Shown in pieces: positions 25,433 to 34,016 of a DNA stretch of 64,000 nucleotides. Every line of letters starts with the position of its first letter. Within the stretch, counting starts at the first letter, position 1. The notes beneath the pieces were generated by a model, which saw only the letters and a program-made list of their open reading frames with translations, searched no databases and was not told where the DNA came from. A program made the translations under genes and the position numbers. Origin of the DNA: Ferdinandcohnia sp036965045 (GTDB taxonomy: Bacteria; Bacillota; Bacilli; Bacillales; Bacillaceae_L); assembly GCF_036965045.1 (NCBI RefSeq), contig NZ_JBALOV010000053.1, positions 1 through 64,000 on the forward strand, in the 5' to 3' direction.

Positions 25433-25780
25433 CTAAAAATGATATGAATCATCATAGAGCATCACGTGCTTGCGATTCCCAATTCCATGCCCTTTTACAT
25501 CCCAAAATGGTAGAAAGTCAACCTTAATATGGTCAATAATAAATGGTTCTTCCACCAAGTTATGATGAACATCATCTTCCCTCTCCGAACCACTGTACTC
25601 GACGGCAATATCCAAATCACTTTCCTCCTCAACATATCCGCTAATCCTGCTACCAATAATGGCTACCTTTTTTACTTCTATATCAAGAACTTCCAGTGAT
25701 TTGTTAATATGGAACATAATGATTGCTGCAAGTTCATCCTTGGAATAATGGCTTAACCCATAAACTTCTAACGTATCCAG
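25433..25780 (-). CDS. MNT-type nucleotidyltransferase domain protein, non-canonical start
   Basis: A small polymerase-beta-like nucleotidyltransferase: IIGSRISGYVEEESDLDIAVEY carries the GSx(10)DxD signature and IKVDFLPF the third carboxylate. An ATG at 25717 is available, but the frame stays open and protein-like for 21 more codons (LDTLEVYGLSHYSKDELAAII), with no ATG, GTG or TTG, back to GAGGTG and a stop. I propose CTG at 25780, five bases after GAGGTG (ATT just before is the alternative). No HEPN/HepT partner gene is adjacent, so an antitoxin role is not supported. Confidence 0.6.
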   Translation of the reverse strand: MDTLEVYGLSHYSKDELAAIIMFHINKSLEVLDIEVKKVAIIGSRISGYVEEESDLDIAVEYSGSEREDDVHHNLVEEPFIIDHIKVDFLPFWDVKGHGIGNRKHVMLYDDSYHF

Positions 25781-25874
25781 AATGACACCTCAATTCTTGC
25801 TTTTCAATAGTGTATTTCTTTTTACTATTATGTGTGTCCCGTTCTGGCAGAAATTAAAACAAAGTGATATATAC

Positions 25875-26571
25875 CTATAATTCTTGAAGCTCATTCACTG
25901 TGACAAATGTATAGCCCTCTTTTTTAAGCGTTTGGATAATCCCCTCCATTTCTTGGAGGACTTTATCACTATCCTCATACATGGGATGCATCAGGATGAT
26001 GGATCCAGGGGTTATTTTTTCTTTGACATACTGGATTCTGTCTTTTGTTTCGGTGTAGAAGGTATCTGGTTCAATATTCATGGTGATTGTGTCTTTCTTT
26101 TGCTTATACAAATAATAAGGTAATCCGACAAGCTTTTTGCTGTTTGGTGGGCGGAAGTCAATCTCCCCTTCACCCTGCTTCTCGGATCAGTTCATCTGCT
26201 TTTTCGATTTCTTCTTTAATAAAAGATGGCGATTTGAAAATCATGCGGTGATGAGAGTATGTATGATTTCCAACCTGATGCCCCGCTTCCACGATTTTCT
26301 TTGCCGCTTCCGGATGGTTCTCGATATCTTGTCCAATTAAAAAGAAGGTTGCTTTCACCTCAAATTTTTCCAATAGCGGCAGGATTTCGTTCACATGTTC
26401 AGATGTGCCATCATCGAAAGTAAGAGCAACCACCTTTTGATCCGTTTCAACTTGCTGTGTGAGTCCTCCAAATAATTGATATGACCTTGCATTCATTAAC
26501 TTGTAAGTCCCAAATAAGACAAGAAAAATAAGAAAAATAATTGCACAACTTACCACTAATTTCTTTTTCAT
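25875..26571 (-). pseudogene. Polysaccharide deacetylase, frameshifted
   Basis: A NodB-family gene broken by one missing base near 26170. The upstream part has an N-terminal membrane anchor (KKKLVVSCAIIFLIFLVLFG), motif 1 ALTFDDGTSE and motif 2 GNHTYSHHRM with the metal His pair, and runs to LIREAG, then stops. In the next frame the protein continues GEGEIDFRPPNSKKLVGLPYYLY (motif 3 RPPN, usually RPPY/RPPF) and ends with SIILMHPMYEDSD (motif 5) and YTFVTVNELQEL. All catalytic parts survive, so this could be a sequencing error in a short G/C run or a recent mutation. The start at 26571 is preferred because of AAGGA upstream. Confidence 0.8.
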
Positions 26572-26658
26572 AATTTGCTTCCTTTTCATTTTATTGAACT
26601 TCTATTATAGTAAAATAAACAGCATAATATAAACCAAAATTTGGAATAGGTGATATAT

Positions 26659-26943
26659 ATGTTCAAAAAGTTTGTAAAATCGTTTGTTGAAAAAGGCAAT
26701 GTGATTCGATTTGAGTTAGATGAGTGGTACAAATGGTACAAGGAACCGGAGAAGTTTCATGAGGCAGTTGTTGATTACCTAACCGAGGAAGGGAAAATTG
26801 TTGAAACTCTATCCATCGTAAAAAACATAACAAGCAATAAAGTTTCGGAGTTGCTCATTGATGGAGTGAAATATGAACTGACGGTTCTCTCTGGAAATGT
26901 AGGGGCAACTGTGCAAACGGTTGTATTAAGGAGTATCGATTAA
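26659..26943 (+). CDS. Hypothetical protein, 94 residues
   Basis: Small soluble protein beginning FKKFVKSFVEKGNVIRFELDEWYKWYKEPEKF, rich in aromatic and charged residues, with a beta-rich C-terminus (LLIDGVKYELTVLSG). AGGTGA is six bases before the ATG at 26659; a GTG nine bases earlier overlaps that site. It is transcribed alone and divergently from the deacetylase. I do not recognise the family. Confidence 0.6.
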   Translation: MFKKFVKSFVEKGNVIRFELDEWYKWYKEPEKFHEAVVDYLTEEGKIVETLSIVKNITSNKVSELLIDGVKYELTVLSGNVGATVQTVVLRSID

Positions 26944-26988
26944 GAAGGGATACTGGAGTGTCCTTGCTTTTTTTCAGGAACTGAACCT

Positions 26989-27024
26989 AAAAAAGAAGCA
27001 TACCGAATTCGGCATGCCTCTTTG
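26989..27024. terminator. Intrinsic terminator of the cold-shock gene
   Basis: Stem GCATaCCGAATTCGGcATGC with T runs on both strands, 14 bp past the cold-shock stop. Confidence 0.8.
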
Positions 27025-27037
27025 TTGTTAATGGCTA

Positions 27038-27238
27038 TTAAGCTTTTCTAACGTTAGATGCTTGTGGACCACGTTGTCCTTGTTCAACATCAAATGTTAC
27101 ACTTTGACCTTCGTCTAAAGATTTGAAGCCTTCGCCTTGGATTGCTGAGAAGTGTACGAATACATCGTCTCCACCTTCGCGCTCGATGAATCCAAAACCT
27201 TTTTCTGCATTAAACCACTTAACTTTACCTTGTTCCAT
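27038..27238 (-). CDS. cspC: Cold-shock domain protein
   Basis: 66 residues forming a single OB-fold with both RNA-binding motifs: KWFNAEKGFGFIE (RNP1) and DDVFVHFSAI (RNP2). It is closest, by memory of the sequences, to B. subtilis CspC (MEQG start, FKSLDEGQ, FDVEQG), but paralogue assignment is tentative. The ATG at 27238 follows AGGAGG at nine bases; ten upstream in-frame codons lack support. It acts as an RNA chaperone and antiterminator at low temperature. The upstream 245 bp may hold a long structured leader, as usual for csp genes. Confidence 0.92.
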   Translation of the reverse strand: MEQGKVKWFNAEKGFGFIEREGGDDVFVHFSAIQGEGFKSLDEGQSVTFDVEQGQRGPQASNVRKA

Positions 27239-27426
27239 ATTAATTTGCCTCCTAGTGTGACCATCCACACATGTGTTACTATCTTGTTCAAATACCTTAG
27301 ACGAAAAACAAAATTACATTCTTAATCTGAAAAAGAACAAAGATAATTCTTCTTAAGAATAACAGATGTTATCCTAAATAGCAAATAATAATTTAGGTAA
27401 AACAAAAATGCCTCCTTTTGGACTAC

Positions 27427-27480
27427 AGGGACGGGTGCTTGTGGCTTCAATTTTTTAGAAACCACAAGAACCGTCACAGG
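27427..27480. repeat. REP-like hairpin element (ACAGGTTCC family)
   Basis: Imperfect palindrome ACGGGTGCTTGTGGCTTC...GAAACCACAAGAACCGT followed by CACAGGTTCC, next to the subtilase stop. The core ACAGGTTCC recurs in inverted orientation at 29564-29584 and, as ACAGGTTTCC, at 30013-30031. It may also help end transcription of the subtilase gene. Confidence 0.5.
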
Positions 27481-27483
27481 TTC

Positions 27484-29115
27484 CTAATATACTCTAAATG
27501 AAGTAGAAGCTGTGCTGCTCGAATATCCGCTCTTTGATGCAGTTGCATCCAATCTATAGGTTCCCGTTGCTGTTGAATAGGTTGTGCCGATTGACCAAGT
27601 AGCTACACCCGATGAGTTTGTTGTTGCCGAAGATGTAACTGTTGTGCCATTTGGTCGTGTAATTTTGAAGTTTACGGTTGCATTGGCAACGGCCGCCCCA
27701 TTCGAATCTTTTACGGTACTTGTCACATAAACTGTTTCCCCACGATAATAATAACTGTAATTCGTTGATACGGTAGTGACGGTTTCCGTCGAGGATGGTG
27801 GTGGAGGTGTTGTTCCTCCTCCAGATGCGGCAACAACTGCTGCATGAGCATCCACAATTCCATAACCGTATTGGGTAAAGCTACCAGCCGCTTGGGCTGT
27901 ATCGCGTAAAATTTGTCTAGCTTGTGAGACTGAAATGTTCGGATTTGCCGCTCGTATTAAGCCCGCTACCCCTGCGACATGCGGTGTCGCCATTGATGTT
28001 CCGGATAAAGTCGCATATCGACTATTCGGATAGGTACTATAGATATTTGAGCCCGGCGCCATTAGCTCTAGACCAGATCCATAGTTTGAAAAGTTTGAAC
28101 GAGTTTTGCTTGATGTTACGGATCCTACCGCGATTACACTACTGTAGGCAGCTGGATAGGAAATACTTGATGCGCCATCATTTCCAGAAGCCGCTACGAC
28201 AATCGTCCCTTGTGCCGTCGCTGTTTGAACCGCCTCATCCATGCTTTGATTATATCCACCGCCGCCTAACGACATATTAATTACATCTGCAGCAATATCA
28301 GCAGCGTATAAAATACCCTGTGTAATCCCATACAAAGATCCGGAACCATCGTCACCCAGAACCTTAACCGGTATGAGGGTTGCATTCTGCATCACTCCGG
28401 AAACCGAGCCATAGCTTGCAATCGTTCCTGCCACGTGAGTTCCATGGCCTTGAACATCCATCGTGGTTCCACCTACAAAACTCCTGCCTAAGTTCGTGTT
28501 CACGAAATTGGCCAGACTTGGGTGGTTATGATCGATCCCTGTATCCAATACGGCCACCTTCACGGCACTTGATCCATTTGTTACCGTCCAAGCTTGTGGT
28601 GCTTTAATCATATCGTAATGCCATTTTTGATTTTGGTGAACAGCCTGGATTGTCGCTGTTCCTTCAATAGCCATCATCTTATAGTTTTCAGAAATATACC
28701 TGACTTTGAAACCAAGATTCAGGAGTTCTTTTCGTAATTCATTTTTTGCTAGAGTACTAGATTTGAAATTGTCCGGGGAGTATTTTACTAGGTAGACTAA
28801 GCCCATTTTCTCGACTACTTTTTTGTTGAAACTTTTGCTTAGGAGTGGTTTGACTGAAGTATCTTCTGCATGGAGTGTATCAATGATTGAGAATCCTTTC
28901 GCTTTTAGCACATCTTCCTGCCCTTTAAGTGTATCTGCACTATGAATGGTGAGATCAGCATTTCCCTTTTGTTTCGGTTCAACCGAAACGATCAGTTCGC
29001 CTTCAACAAAATCTTGGTTACCTTTCCCTACTTCCGGCTGATTAGCAAATGTTACCCCTGCAAACATGGATAAAACGAGTAAAAGAGTAATCGAAATACT
29101 AACTATTTTCTTCAT
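27484..29115 (-). CDS. Secreted subtilisin-like serine protease (S8) with Ig-like C-terminal domain
   Basis: 543 residues. A signal peptide (residues 1-24) is followed by a propeptide to about 150 (EGELIVSVEPKQKG; VYLVKYSPDNFKS). The catalytic domain has Asp in VAVLDTGIDHNHP, His in GHGTHVAGTIAS, Asn in ASGNDGA and Ser in SGTSMATPHVAG. A Pro-rich linker (GGGTTPPPPSS) joins a C-terminal bacterial Ig-like (Big_1-type) domain (VTSTVKDSNGAAVANATVNF). The ATG at 29115 lies seven bases after AAAGGAGG; an ATG two codons earlier is too close. It is an exported, self-processed protease for protein degradation. Confidence 0.94.
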   Translation of the reverse strand: MKKIVSISITLLLVLSMFAGVTFANQPEVGKGNQDFVEGELIVSVEPKQKGNADLTIHSADTLKGQEDVLKAKGFSIIDTLHAEDTSVKPLLSKSFNKKVVEKMGLVYLVKYSPDNFKSSTLAKNELRKELLNLGFKVRYISENYKMMAIEGTATIQAVHQNQKWHYDMIKAPQAWTVTNGSSAVKVAVLDTGIDHNHPSLANFVNTNLGRSFVGGTTMDVQGHGTHVAGTIASYGSVSGVMQNATLIPVKVLGDDGSGSLYGITQGILYAADIAADVINMSLGGGGYNQSMDEAVQTATAQGTIVVAASGNDGASSISYPAAYSSVIAVGSVTSSKTRSNFSNYGSGLELMAPGSNIYSTYPNSRYATLSGTSMATPHVAGVAGLIRAANPNISVSQARQILRDTAQAAGSFTQYGYGIVDAHAAVVAASGGGTTPPPPSSTETVTTVSTNYSYYYRGETVYVTSTVKDSNGAAVANATVNFKITRPNGTTVTSSATTNSSGVATWSIGTTYSTATGTYRLDATASKSGYSSSTASTSFRVY

Positions 29116-29189
29116 CCACATACCTCCTTTTTGTTTGGTAAAACACGTTAGCCAATCGCACGCTCCCTTCTATGTATCGTATCTACAGT

Positions 29190-29236
29190 TAAAAAGTAAG
29201 AAAGACATTTTAAGGCCTTACTTACTTTGACTGTCG
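29190..29236. other. Imperfect inverted repeat in a gene-poor stretch
   Basis: AGTAAG and CTTACTTACTT arms in an AT-rich segment. The interval 29116-29549 otherwise holds only the subtilase promoter region and a terminator; I see no gene in it. Confidence 0.35.
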
Positions 29237-29469
29237 GAAATTATGTATTTTTAACAAATTTGTAAAATGTAGCGCTGGAAAAGGTGCAGTGAGCTCTGCC
29301 CTCCATTACACTACAATTTTTCAATTACGAACGTCAATATCATTTTCAATATTCAGTTATTTATAACCACAAAGTTTTTACCGTCCCAAATTCAAACAAG
29401 CCAAAATATCTAGCCCTGCTAGTATGATAGTCTTTCATATGCATTCACCGCTTTTGTGCGTTAAATAGA

Positions 29470-29503
29470 CATAACAGGTACTTCCCAAAAGAAGTACCTG
29501 TTT
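29470..29503 (-). terminator. Intrinsic terminator-like hairpin
   Basis: Stem AACAGGTACTTC/GAAGTACCTGTT, downstream of the minus-strand gene ending at 29550. The T run on the minus strand is poor. Confidence 0.55.
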
Positions 29504-29549
29504 CGGCATATTTCCAGTTTAATGAGATCATTATTATATATAATTTCCT

Positions 29550-29966
29550 CTATCTGTGGAATAGGGAACCTGTCCCTCTGTCCCAGTTGAAGATCCAGTT
29601 TTGGGATATCATTTGTTTAAGGGTGAGAGCTTGATCTTCATTGAGTTTTAGGTTTTCAATACTTGTTTCTGTGAGTTGATAGTCTTTGTCTTTCTCTTTT
29701 CCGAATCGGAGTTTGATAAGATTTTGTAGCCCTTTAAATGTTACATATTTTACCTTGTAGCCATCCAACAGGATTGATTGAAATGAATTTATATCCTCTT
29801 CGGCAAATTTCAGTAAGTCATTAAAATCAAAGTGCTCATGCAAATCCTTCCACACATCCACATTGCCCTGCTTTATCTGAGTAAGTATTTCTTGATTGGA
29901 AATACCGTTACTGCGGAGGGTTTCAATCATATACGCATCCATTAATGTAATTTTTTGTAATTCCAC
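29550..29966 (-). CDS. Hypothetical protein, 138 residues
   Basis: Soluble, helical and acidic protein (MIETLRSNGISNQEILTQIKQG; FNDLLKFAEEDINSFQSILLDGYKVKYVTFKGLQNLI). I do not recognise the family. The last residues WDRGTGSLFHR are encoded by the GACAGGTTCC repeat at 29564-29584, so the natural C-terminus may have been altered by insertion of that element. The gene lies between two copies of the repeat and downstream of the peptide ABC operon. It is the weakest of the conventional genes here. Confidence 0.6.
   Translation of the reverse strand: MELQKITLMDAYMIETLRSNGISNQEILTQIKQGNVDVWKDLHEHFDFNDLLKFAEEDINSFQSILLDGYKVKYVTFKGLQNLIKLRFGKEKDKDYQLTETSIENLKLNEDQALTLKQMISQNWIFNWDRGTGSLFHR
29564..29584. 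repeat. REP-like element, copy 2
   Basis: The minus strand contains GGGACAGGTTCCC preceded by GGGACAGA. It overlaps the 3' end of the hypothetical gene. Confidence 0.5.
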
Positions 29967-30012
29967 CAGAATTCCCCCTATTCTTTTCTATTTGTTAAGC
30001 CCATTATGGAAA

Positions 30013-30031
30013 GGAAACCTGTCCTTCCGTC
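30013..30031. repeat. REP-like element, copy 3
   Basis: The minus strand reads GACGGAAGGACAGGTTTCC, just past the stop of the OppF-like gene. Confidence 0.45.
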
Positions 30032-30033
30032 AA

Positions 30034-31041
30034 TTATTTATTTGTGACAAGTTGTTTGTTTTCCACGTTCATTGGATAGAAACATGAGACGAGATGTCTA
30101 TTGTCTCCATCAGTAGCTTCCAAGGCTGGTACGTCTTTTTTACAGGCATCCGTAGCAAAAGGACATCTAGTATGGAAAACACAACCTGTTGGTGGGTTAC
30201 TCGGAGAAGGAAGTTCTCCCTTTAACACGATTCGCTGACGCACTTTTTCTTTTTCCGGATCTGGCAATGGAATCGCTGAGAGCAAGGCATTGGTGTACGG
30301 ATGTCGTGCATCCTTGTAAAAAGATTCACTATCGGATATTTCCATCACTTTTCCTAGGTACATGACTGCCACCTTATCAGCAATATGCTTTATGACTGAT
30401 AAATCATGGGCAATAAAGACATATGTTAACCCGAGTTCTTTCTGTAAATCTTCCAGCAAATTGATAACCTGTGCTTGTACCGATACATCTAGTGCACTAA
30501 CTGGCTCATCAAGGACTATCAATTTTGGATTGAGTGCAAGCGCGCGAGCAATCCCAATTCGCTGACGCTGACCACCGGAAAATTGATGGGGTAATTTATG
30601 GTAGTCATCTGCTTTTAAACCAACGAGATCCATCAACTCTACTACTCGACGTTCCAAATTATCTGTCATTCGATATGCTTTTAGTGGGGCTGCAATAATA
30701 TCGCCGGCCTTCATCCTAGGGTTTAAACTAGTAAATGGATCCTGGAACACCATTTGAATATCTCTTCTAAGTTGGTGCATTTGCTTGTGGTTATAGTTAA
30801 GGATGCTTTCACCCTCAAACAAAATATCACCAGACGTTGGCTTTAGGAGCCCAAGGATTGTTCGAGCAAGGGTGCTCTTACCACAACCAGACTCGCCAAC
30901 AATTCCAAGAGTTTCCCCTTGATTTACTGTTAAATTCACTCCATTAACAGCCTTAACATCATTTTTCGTTCGACTGAACATTCCTCCCTTAACAGGAAAA
31001 TGCATGTTCAAATCACGTATTTCAAGTAGTGGTTTAGTCAT
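30034..31041 (-). CDS. Peptide ABC transporter ATP-binding protein (OppF/DppF type)
   Basis: 335 residues. Walker A GESGCGKSTL near 52-61, signature FSGGQRQRIGIARAL, Walker B KLIVLDEPVSALD, and a C-terminal oligopeptide HPY domain with GCVFHTRCPFATDAC, whose cysteines can hold an Fe-S cluster in relatives. It overlaps the OppD-like gene by 8 bp and is the last ABC gene of the operon. It pairs with the OppD-like ATPase to energise peptide import at the inner face of the membrane. Confidence 0.94.
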   Translation of the reverse strand: MTKPLLEIRDLNMHFPVKGGMFSRTKNDVKAVNGVNLTVNQGETLGIVGESGCGKSTLARTILGLLKPTSGDILFEGESILNYNHKQMHQLRRDIQMVFQDPFTSLNPRMKAGDIIAAPLKAYRMTDNLERRVVELMDLVGLKADDYHKLPHQFSGGQRQRIGIARALALNPKLIVLDEPVSALDVSVQAQVINLLEDLQKELGLTYVFIAHDLSVIKHIADKVAVMYLGKVMEISDSESFYKDARHPYTNALLSAIPLPDPEKEKVRQRIVLKGELPSPSNPPTGCVFHTRCPFATDACKKDVPALEATDGDNRHLVSCFYPMNVENKQLVTNK

Positions 31042-32062
31042 GAATCAGAACACTCCTTTTTTCTTTGGAAATTCTGAACTGTTCCTTCTTTTCTTCAAAT
31101 TCCTGTTGCGTCAAGATACAAGCCGCCAAATGGTCTTTCCCTCTTACGGTTAACTCTGGATCTACTTCTAAACATTTTTCGGTCGCAAATGGACAACGCG
31201 GATGAAAATTGCATCCTTTAGGCGGAGACACTAGGTTTGGTGGCTGTCCTTCAATATTGATGAGGCGCTCATGTGCCGTGGCATCTAAACGAGGCAACGA
31301 GCGTAGCAGCGACCAAGTATATGGCATCGACGGATGGTAGAAAATATCGTTAACGAAGCCTTCCTCCACAATCCGACCCGAATACATGACCAAAACCTTA
31401 TCAGCCATTTGCGAAACTACCCCTAAATCATGAGTAATGATAATGATAGCAGTCCCATATTTCCTTTGGATATCTCTCATTAATTCCAATATTTGCGCTT
31501 GAATCGTTACATCCAAAGCAGTCGTCGGTTCATCTGCAATTAATAATTTCGGATTACAGGCCAGGGCAATAGCAATAAGTACTCGCTGTCTCATACCTCC
31601 GGAAAATTGATGAGGATAATCATGCATCCTCGCTTGCGCATCCGGAATACCAACATCTTTTAATAACTCAATCGCACGAGCTTTCGCTTTAGAACGAGTC
31701 ATCTTTTGATGAGTCAAGATAGCTTCCACCAGTTGATCACCAATTTTAAAGACAGGGTTTAAACTAGACATCGGATCCTGGAAAATCATTGCAATCTCAT
31801 TTCCGCGAATTTTTCGAAGTTCCTTTTCCGAAAGTTTTAGCAGATTTTTTCCTTCGAATAAAATCTCTCCTTCCGGATAAAAGGCAGGCGGTTTTGGGTT
31901 TAACTGCATGATTGAATGGGCTAATACGCTCTTCCCACTACCAGATTCCCCAACAATCGCAACCGTTTGTCCAGATTCCACGGTAAACGAAACACCATCT
32001 ACCGCTCGAACAATTCCTGCATCGGTATCAATTTGAGTCTTTAGGTTTTTTACTTCCAGCAT
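31034..32062 (-). CDS. Peptide ABC transporter ATP-binding protein (OppD/DppD type)
   Basis: 342 residues from the ATG at 32062, which has GGAGG ten bases upstream; the longer frame to 32161 runs into the permease gene without a ribosome site. Walker A GESGSGKSVL, signature FSGGMRQRVLIAIAL, Walker B KLLIADEPTTALD and the C-terminal GCNFHPRCPFATEKC element are present. It forms the ATPase heterodimer with the OppF-like protein and lies 22 bp after the OppC-like gene. Confidence 0.94.
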   Translation of the reverse strand: MLEVKNLKTQIDTDAGIVRAVDGVSFTVESGQTVAIVGESGSGKSVLAHSIMQLNPKPPAFYPEGEILFEGKNLLKLSEKELRKIRGNEIAMIFQDPMSSLNPVFKIGDQLVEAILTHQKMTRSKAKARAIELLKDVGIPDAQARMHDYPHQFSGGMRQRVLIAIALACNPKLLIADEPTTALDVTIQAQILELMRDIQRKYGTAIIIITHDLGVVSQMADKVLVMYSGRIVEEGFVNDIFYHPSMPYTWSLLRSLPRLDATAHERLINIEGQPPNLVSPPKGCNFHPRCPFATEKCLEVDPELTVRGKDHLAACILTQQEFEEKKEQFRISKEKRSVLIHD

Positions 32063-32084
32063 TGTTAAGTGTCCTCCTTTTCTT

Positions 32085-32939
32085 CTAGGCTGCTTCAATC
32101 TGTTTATTCGTCCGACGTTTCTTCCTTTTCCCCATACCTTTTGCATGTGGATCAAAGGCATCTCTTAATCCATCACCAAGCAAATTTAAGGCAAGGACTG
32201 TGATAACAATAGATACCCCAGGAAAAATTGAGAACCAAGGGGCAATCGAAATATAGATTTGCGACTCCTGAAGCATATTTCCCCATGTTGGTGTAGAAGG
32301 TTCAACACCGACACCTAAAAAGCTCAATGCCGCTTCTGCCAAAATGGCTTTAGCAAAAATAAACGTTCCTTGGACAATGATAGGTGAAAGTACATTTGGC
32401 AACACATAGCGAGTCAAGATTACTAGGTCACTAACCCCCGAGGTTTTTGCAGCTTCAATGTATTGAATGGAATTGATTTGCAAAACAGCCGAACGGACAA
32501 TCCTTGTCATAACAGGAAAAAACGAGAAGGATAACGCAATGATGATATTCGTCACACTTCCCCCAAGTGCAGCCACTAACGCCAGTGCTAACAGCAGTGA
32601 TGGAAATGCGAGCATTCCATCTATAATACGCATAATTAGAAAGTCAGCTTTTTTATAATAACCAGCTATCAATCCGGTAATTGTTCCTAATACAGTAGAA
32701 ATCAGGGCTACGGTTAAACCAACAAGTAAGGAAATTCGTGCAGCCACTACGGTTTGCCCAAATATATCTCTCCCAAAATGATCCGTACCAAACCAATGCT
32801 CTCCAGATGGAGCCAGTAACCGCTGCGCGGAATCCATTTTAGATGGCGAAATGGGTAGCCACCACGATGCTGTGAGTGTCCCAATCGTAAGTAACACTAG
32901 TACCCCTAAAGCTATCAGATTTCGTTTTTTCTTAAACAT
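32085..32939 (-). CDS. Peptide ABC transporter permease (OppC/DppC type)
   Basis: About 284 residues from the ATG at 32939 (AAGGGGAT upstream); an ATG at 32972 is less well placed. One N-terminal membrane segment, the HWFGTDHFGRDIF motif characteristic of DppC/OppC proteins, five further segments, and the EAA loop EAAKTSGVSDLVILTRYVLPN for contact with the ATPase. It builds the translocation channel with the OppB-like permease. The C-terminus is basic (KGMGKRKKRRTNKQIE). Confidence 0.92.
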   Translation of the reverse strand: MFKKKRNLIALGVLVLLTIGTLTASWWLPISPSKMDSAQRLLAPSGEHWFGTDHFGRDIFGQTVVAARISLLVGLTVALISTVLGTITGLIAGYYKKADFLIMRIIDGMLAFPSLLLALALVAALGGSVTNIIIALSFSFFPVMTRIVRSAVLQINSIQYIEAAKTSGVSDLVILTRYVLPNVLSPIIVQGTFIFAKAILAEAALSFLGVGVEPSTPTWGNMLQESQIYISIAPWFSIFPGVSIVITVLALNLLGDGLRDAFDPHAKGMGKRKKRRTNKQIEAA

Positions 32940-32977
32940 ACGAAAATCCCCTTTTTTCATTTTTGAAATCACTCTTC

Positions 32978-33922
32978 TCAGTCATATCGAATTCTCGGAT
33001 CTAAGAAAGCATATAAAAGGTCGATGAGTAGATTCACAATAACATAGACCACGGCAATGAACAGGACAACCCCTTGTATAACCGGATAATCTCTTCGGTA
33101 AATGGAGTCAATTAAAAGTTGACCAATACCTGGAATGGTGAACATTGTTTCGATAATAACCGTTCCCCCAAGCAAACCAGCTATCGTTACACCGATAACG
33201 GTTGTTGTTGGGATGAGAGCATTGGAAAAGACATGCTTCATTAAAACAATGCCCTCTCTTACACCTTTCGCACGGGCGGTTTTCGTATAATCTTGATTAA
33301 CTGACTCCAGCATGCCATCCCGAAGCATCCTTGCGATGAGTCCAATTTCTACCGCTGCAAGGACAAATGCCGGTAAAACTAAATGATAAATCCAGTCTAC
33401 AAAGCCTTCTGCAATCGGTACATATCCAGCCACTGGAAAAATAGGAACTGCTACCCCAAGTCCTAAGACCAATAATAACGCGAACCAAAATTCCGGAATG
33501 GACGTTCCAACAAGAGAAAAAGAAGTAAACAACGGATCCAGAAAGGTATTTCGGCGCCAAACTACAAAAATAGCTGTTGGGATTGCAATGATTAAGGCAA
33601 TCGTCATGGAAGTAATCATTAAACTAAATGTCGGACCAATCCGATCCTTAATTACGTCTGTAACTGGTTCAGAGGAATAAATAGACTGACCAAGATCTCC
33701 CATAAGAATATTTTTAATCCAATCAACAAATTGCAACGCCATTGGTTTATTTAACCCCATTTGTTCTTCTAGCTGCGCAACCGCTTCTGGTGAGCTATCT
33801 TCACCGAGGATGAGATAGGCAGGGTTTCCTGGAGTAAGGTGGACGATCAGAAAGACAATCACACTAACAATGAACATAACGGGAATGATTGAAATAAATC
33901 TGCGTATTGTGTATTGCAGCAA
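32978..33922 (-). CDS. Peptide ABC transporter permease (OppB/DppB type)
   Basis: 314 residues, six membrane segments. It opens YTIRRFISIIPVMFIVSVIVF followed by LTPGNPAYLILG, and has the EAA loop DYTKTARAKGVREGIVLMKHVFSNALIP. The start is TTG at 33922, six bases after GAGGAGGGG. It is separated from the binding-protein gene by a terminator-like hairpin and from the OppC-like gene by 38 bp. Confidence 0.92.
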   Translation of the reverse strand: MLQYTIRRFISIIPVMFIVSVIVFLIVHLTPGNPAYLILGEDSSPEAVAQLEEQMGLNKPMALQFVDWIKNILMGDLGQSIYSSEPVTDVIKDRIGPTFSLMITSMTIALIIAIPTAIFVVWRRNTFLDPLFTSFSLVGTSIPEFWFALLLVLGLGVAVPIFPVAGYVPIAEGFVDWIYHLVLPAFVLAAVEIGLIARMLRDGMLESVNQDYTKTARAKGVREGIVLMKHVFSNALIPTTTVIGVTIAGLLGGTVIIETMFTIPGIGQLLIDSIYRRDYPVIQGVVLFIAVVYVIVNLLIDLLYAFLDPRIRYD

Positions 33923-33956
33923 TGTTTTCCCCTCCTCTAATTCTATTAATAAGCTT

Positions 33957-33999
33957 AAAAAGGGAAGTCACGTCATAACACTCCCTGACACGACTTCCC
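33957..33999 (-). terminator. Intergenic attenuator between binding protein and permease genes
   Basis: Strong stem GGGAAGTC..GACTTCCC, with inner GTCA/TGAC pairing and TTTTT after it on the minus strand. Partial termination here would give more binding-protein mRNA than permease mRNA, common in such operons. Confidence 0.75.
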
Positions 34000-34016
34000 A
34001 CTTTGACACTAACTAT

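Noticed and set aside
25433..25780. MNT/HEPN toxin-antitoxin module
   Set aside because: No HEPN/HepT-like gene lies next to the nucleotidyltransferase on either side.
27322..27405. 27-codon minus-strand frame with AGGAGG and a TTG start upstream of the cold-shock gene
   Set aside because: The spacing is acceptable, but the peptide is AT-driven and lies in an expected csp leader; without conservation data I do not call it.
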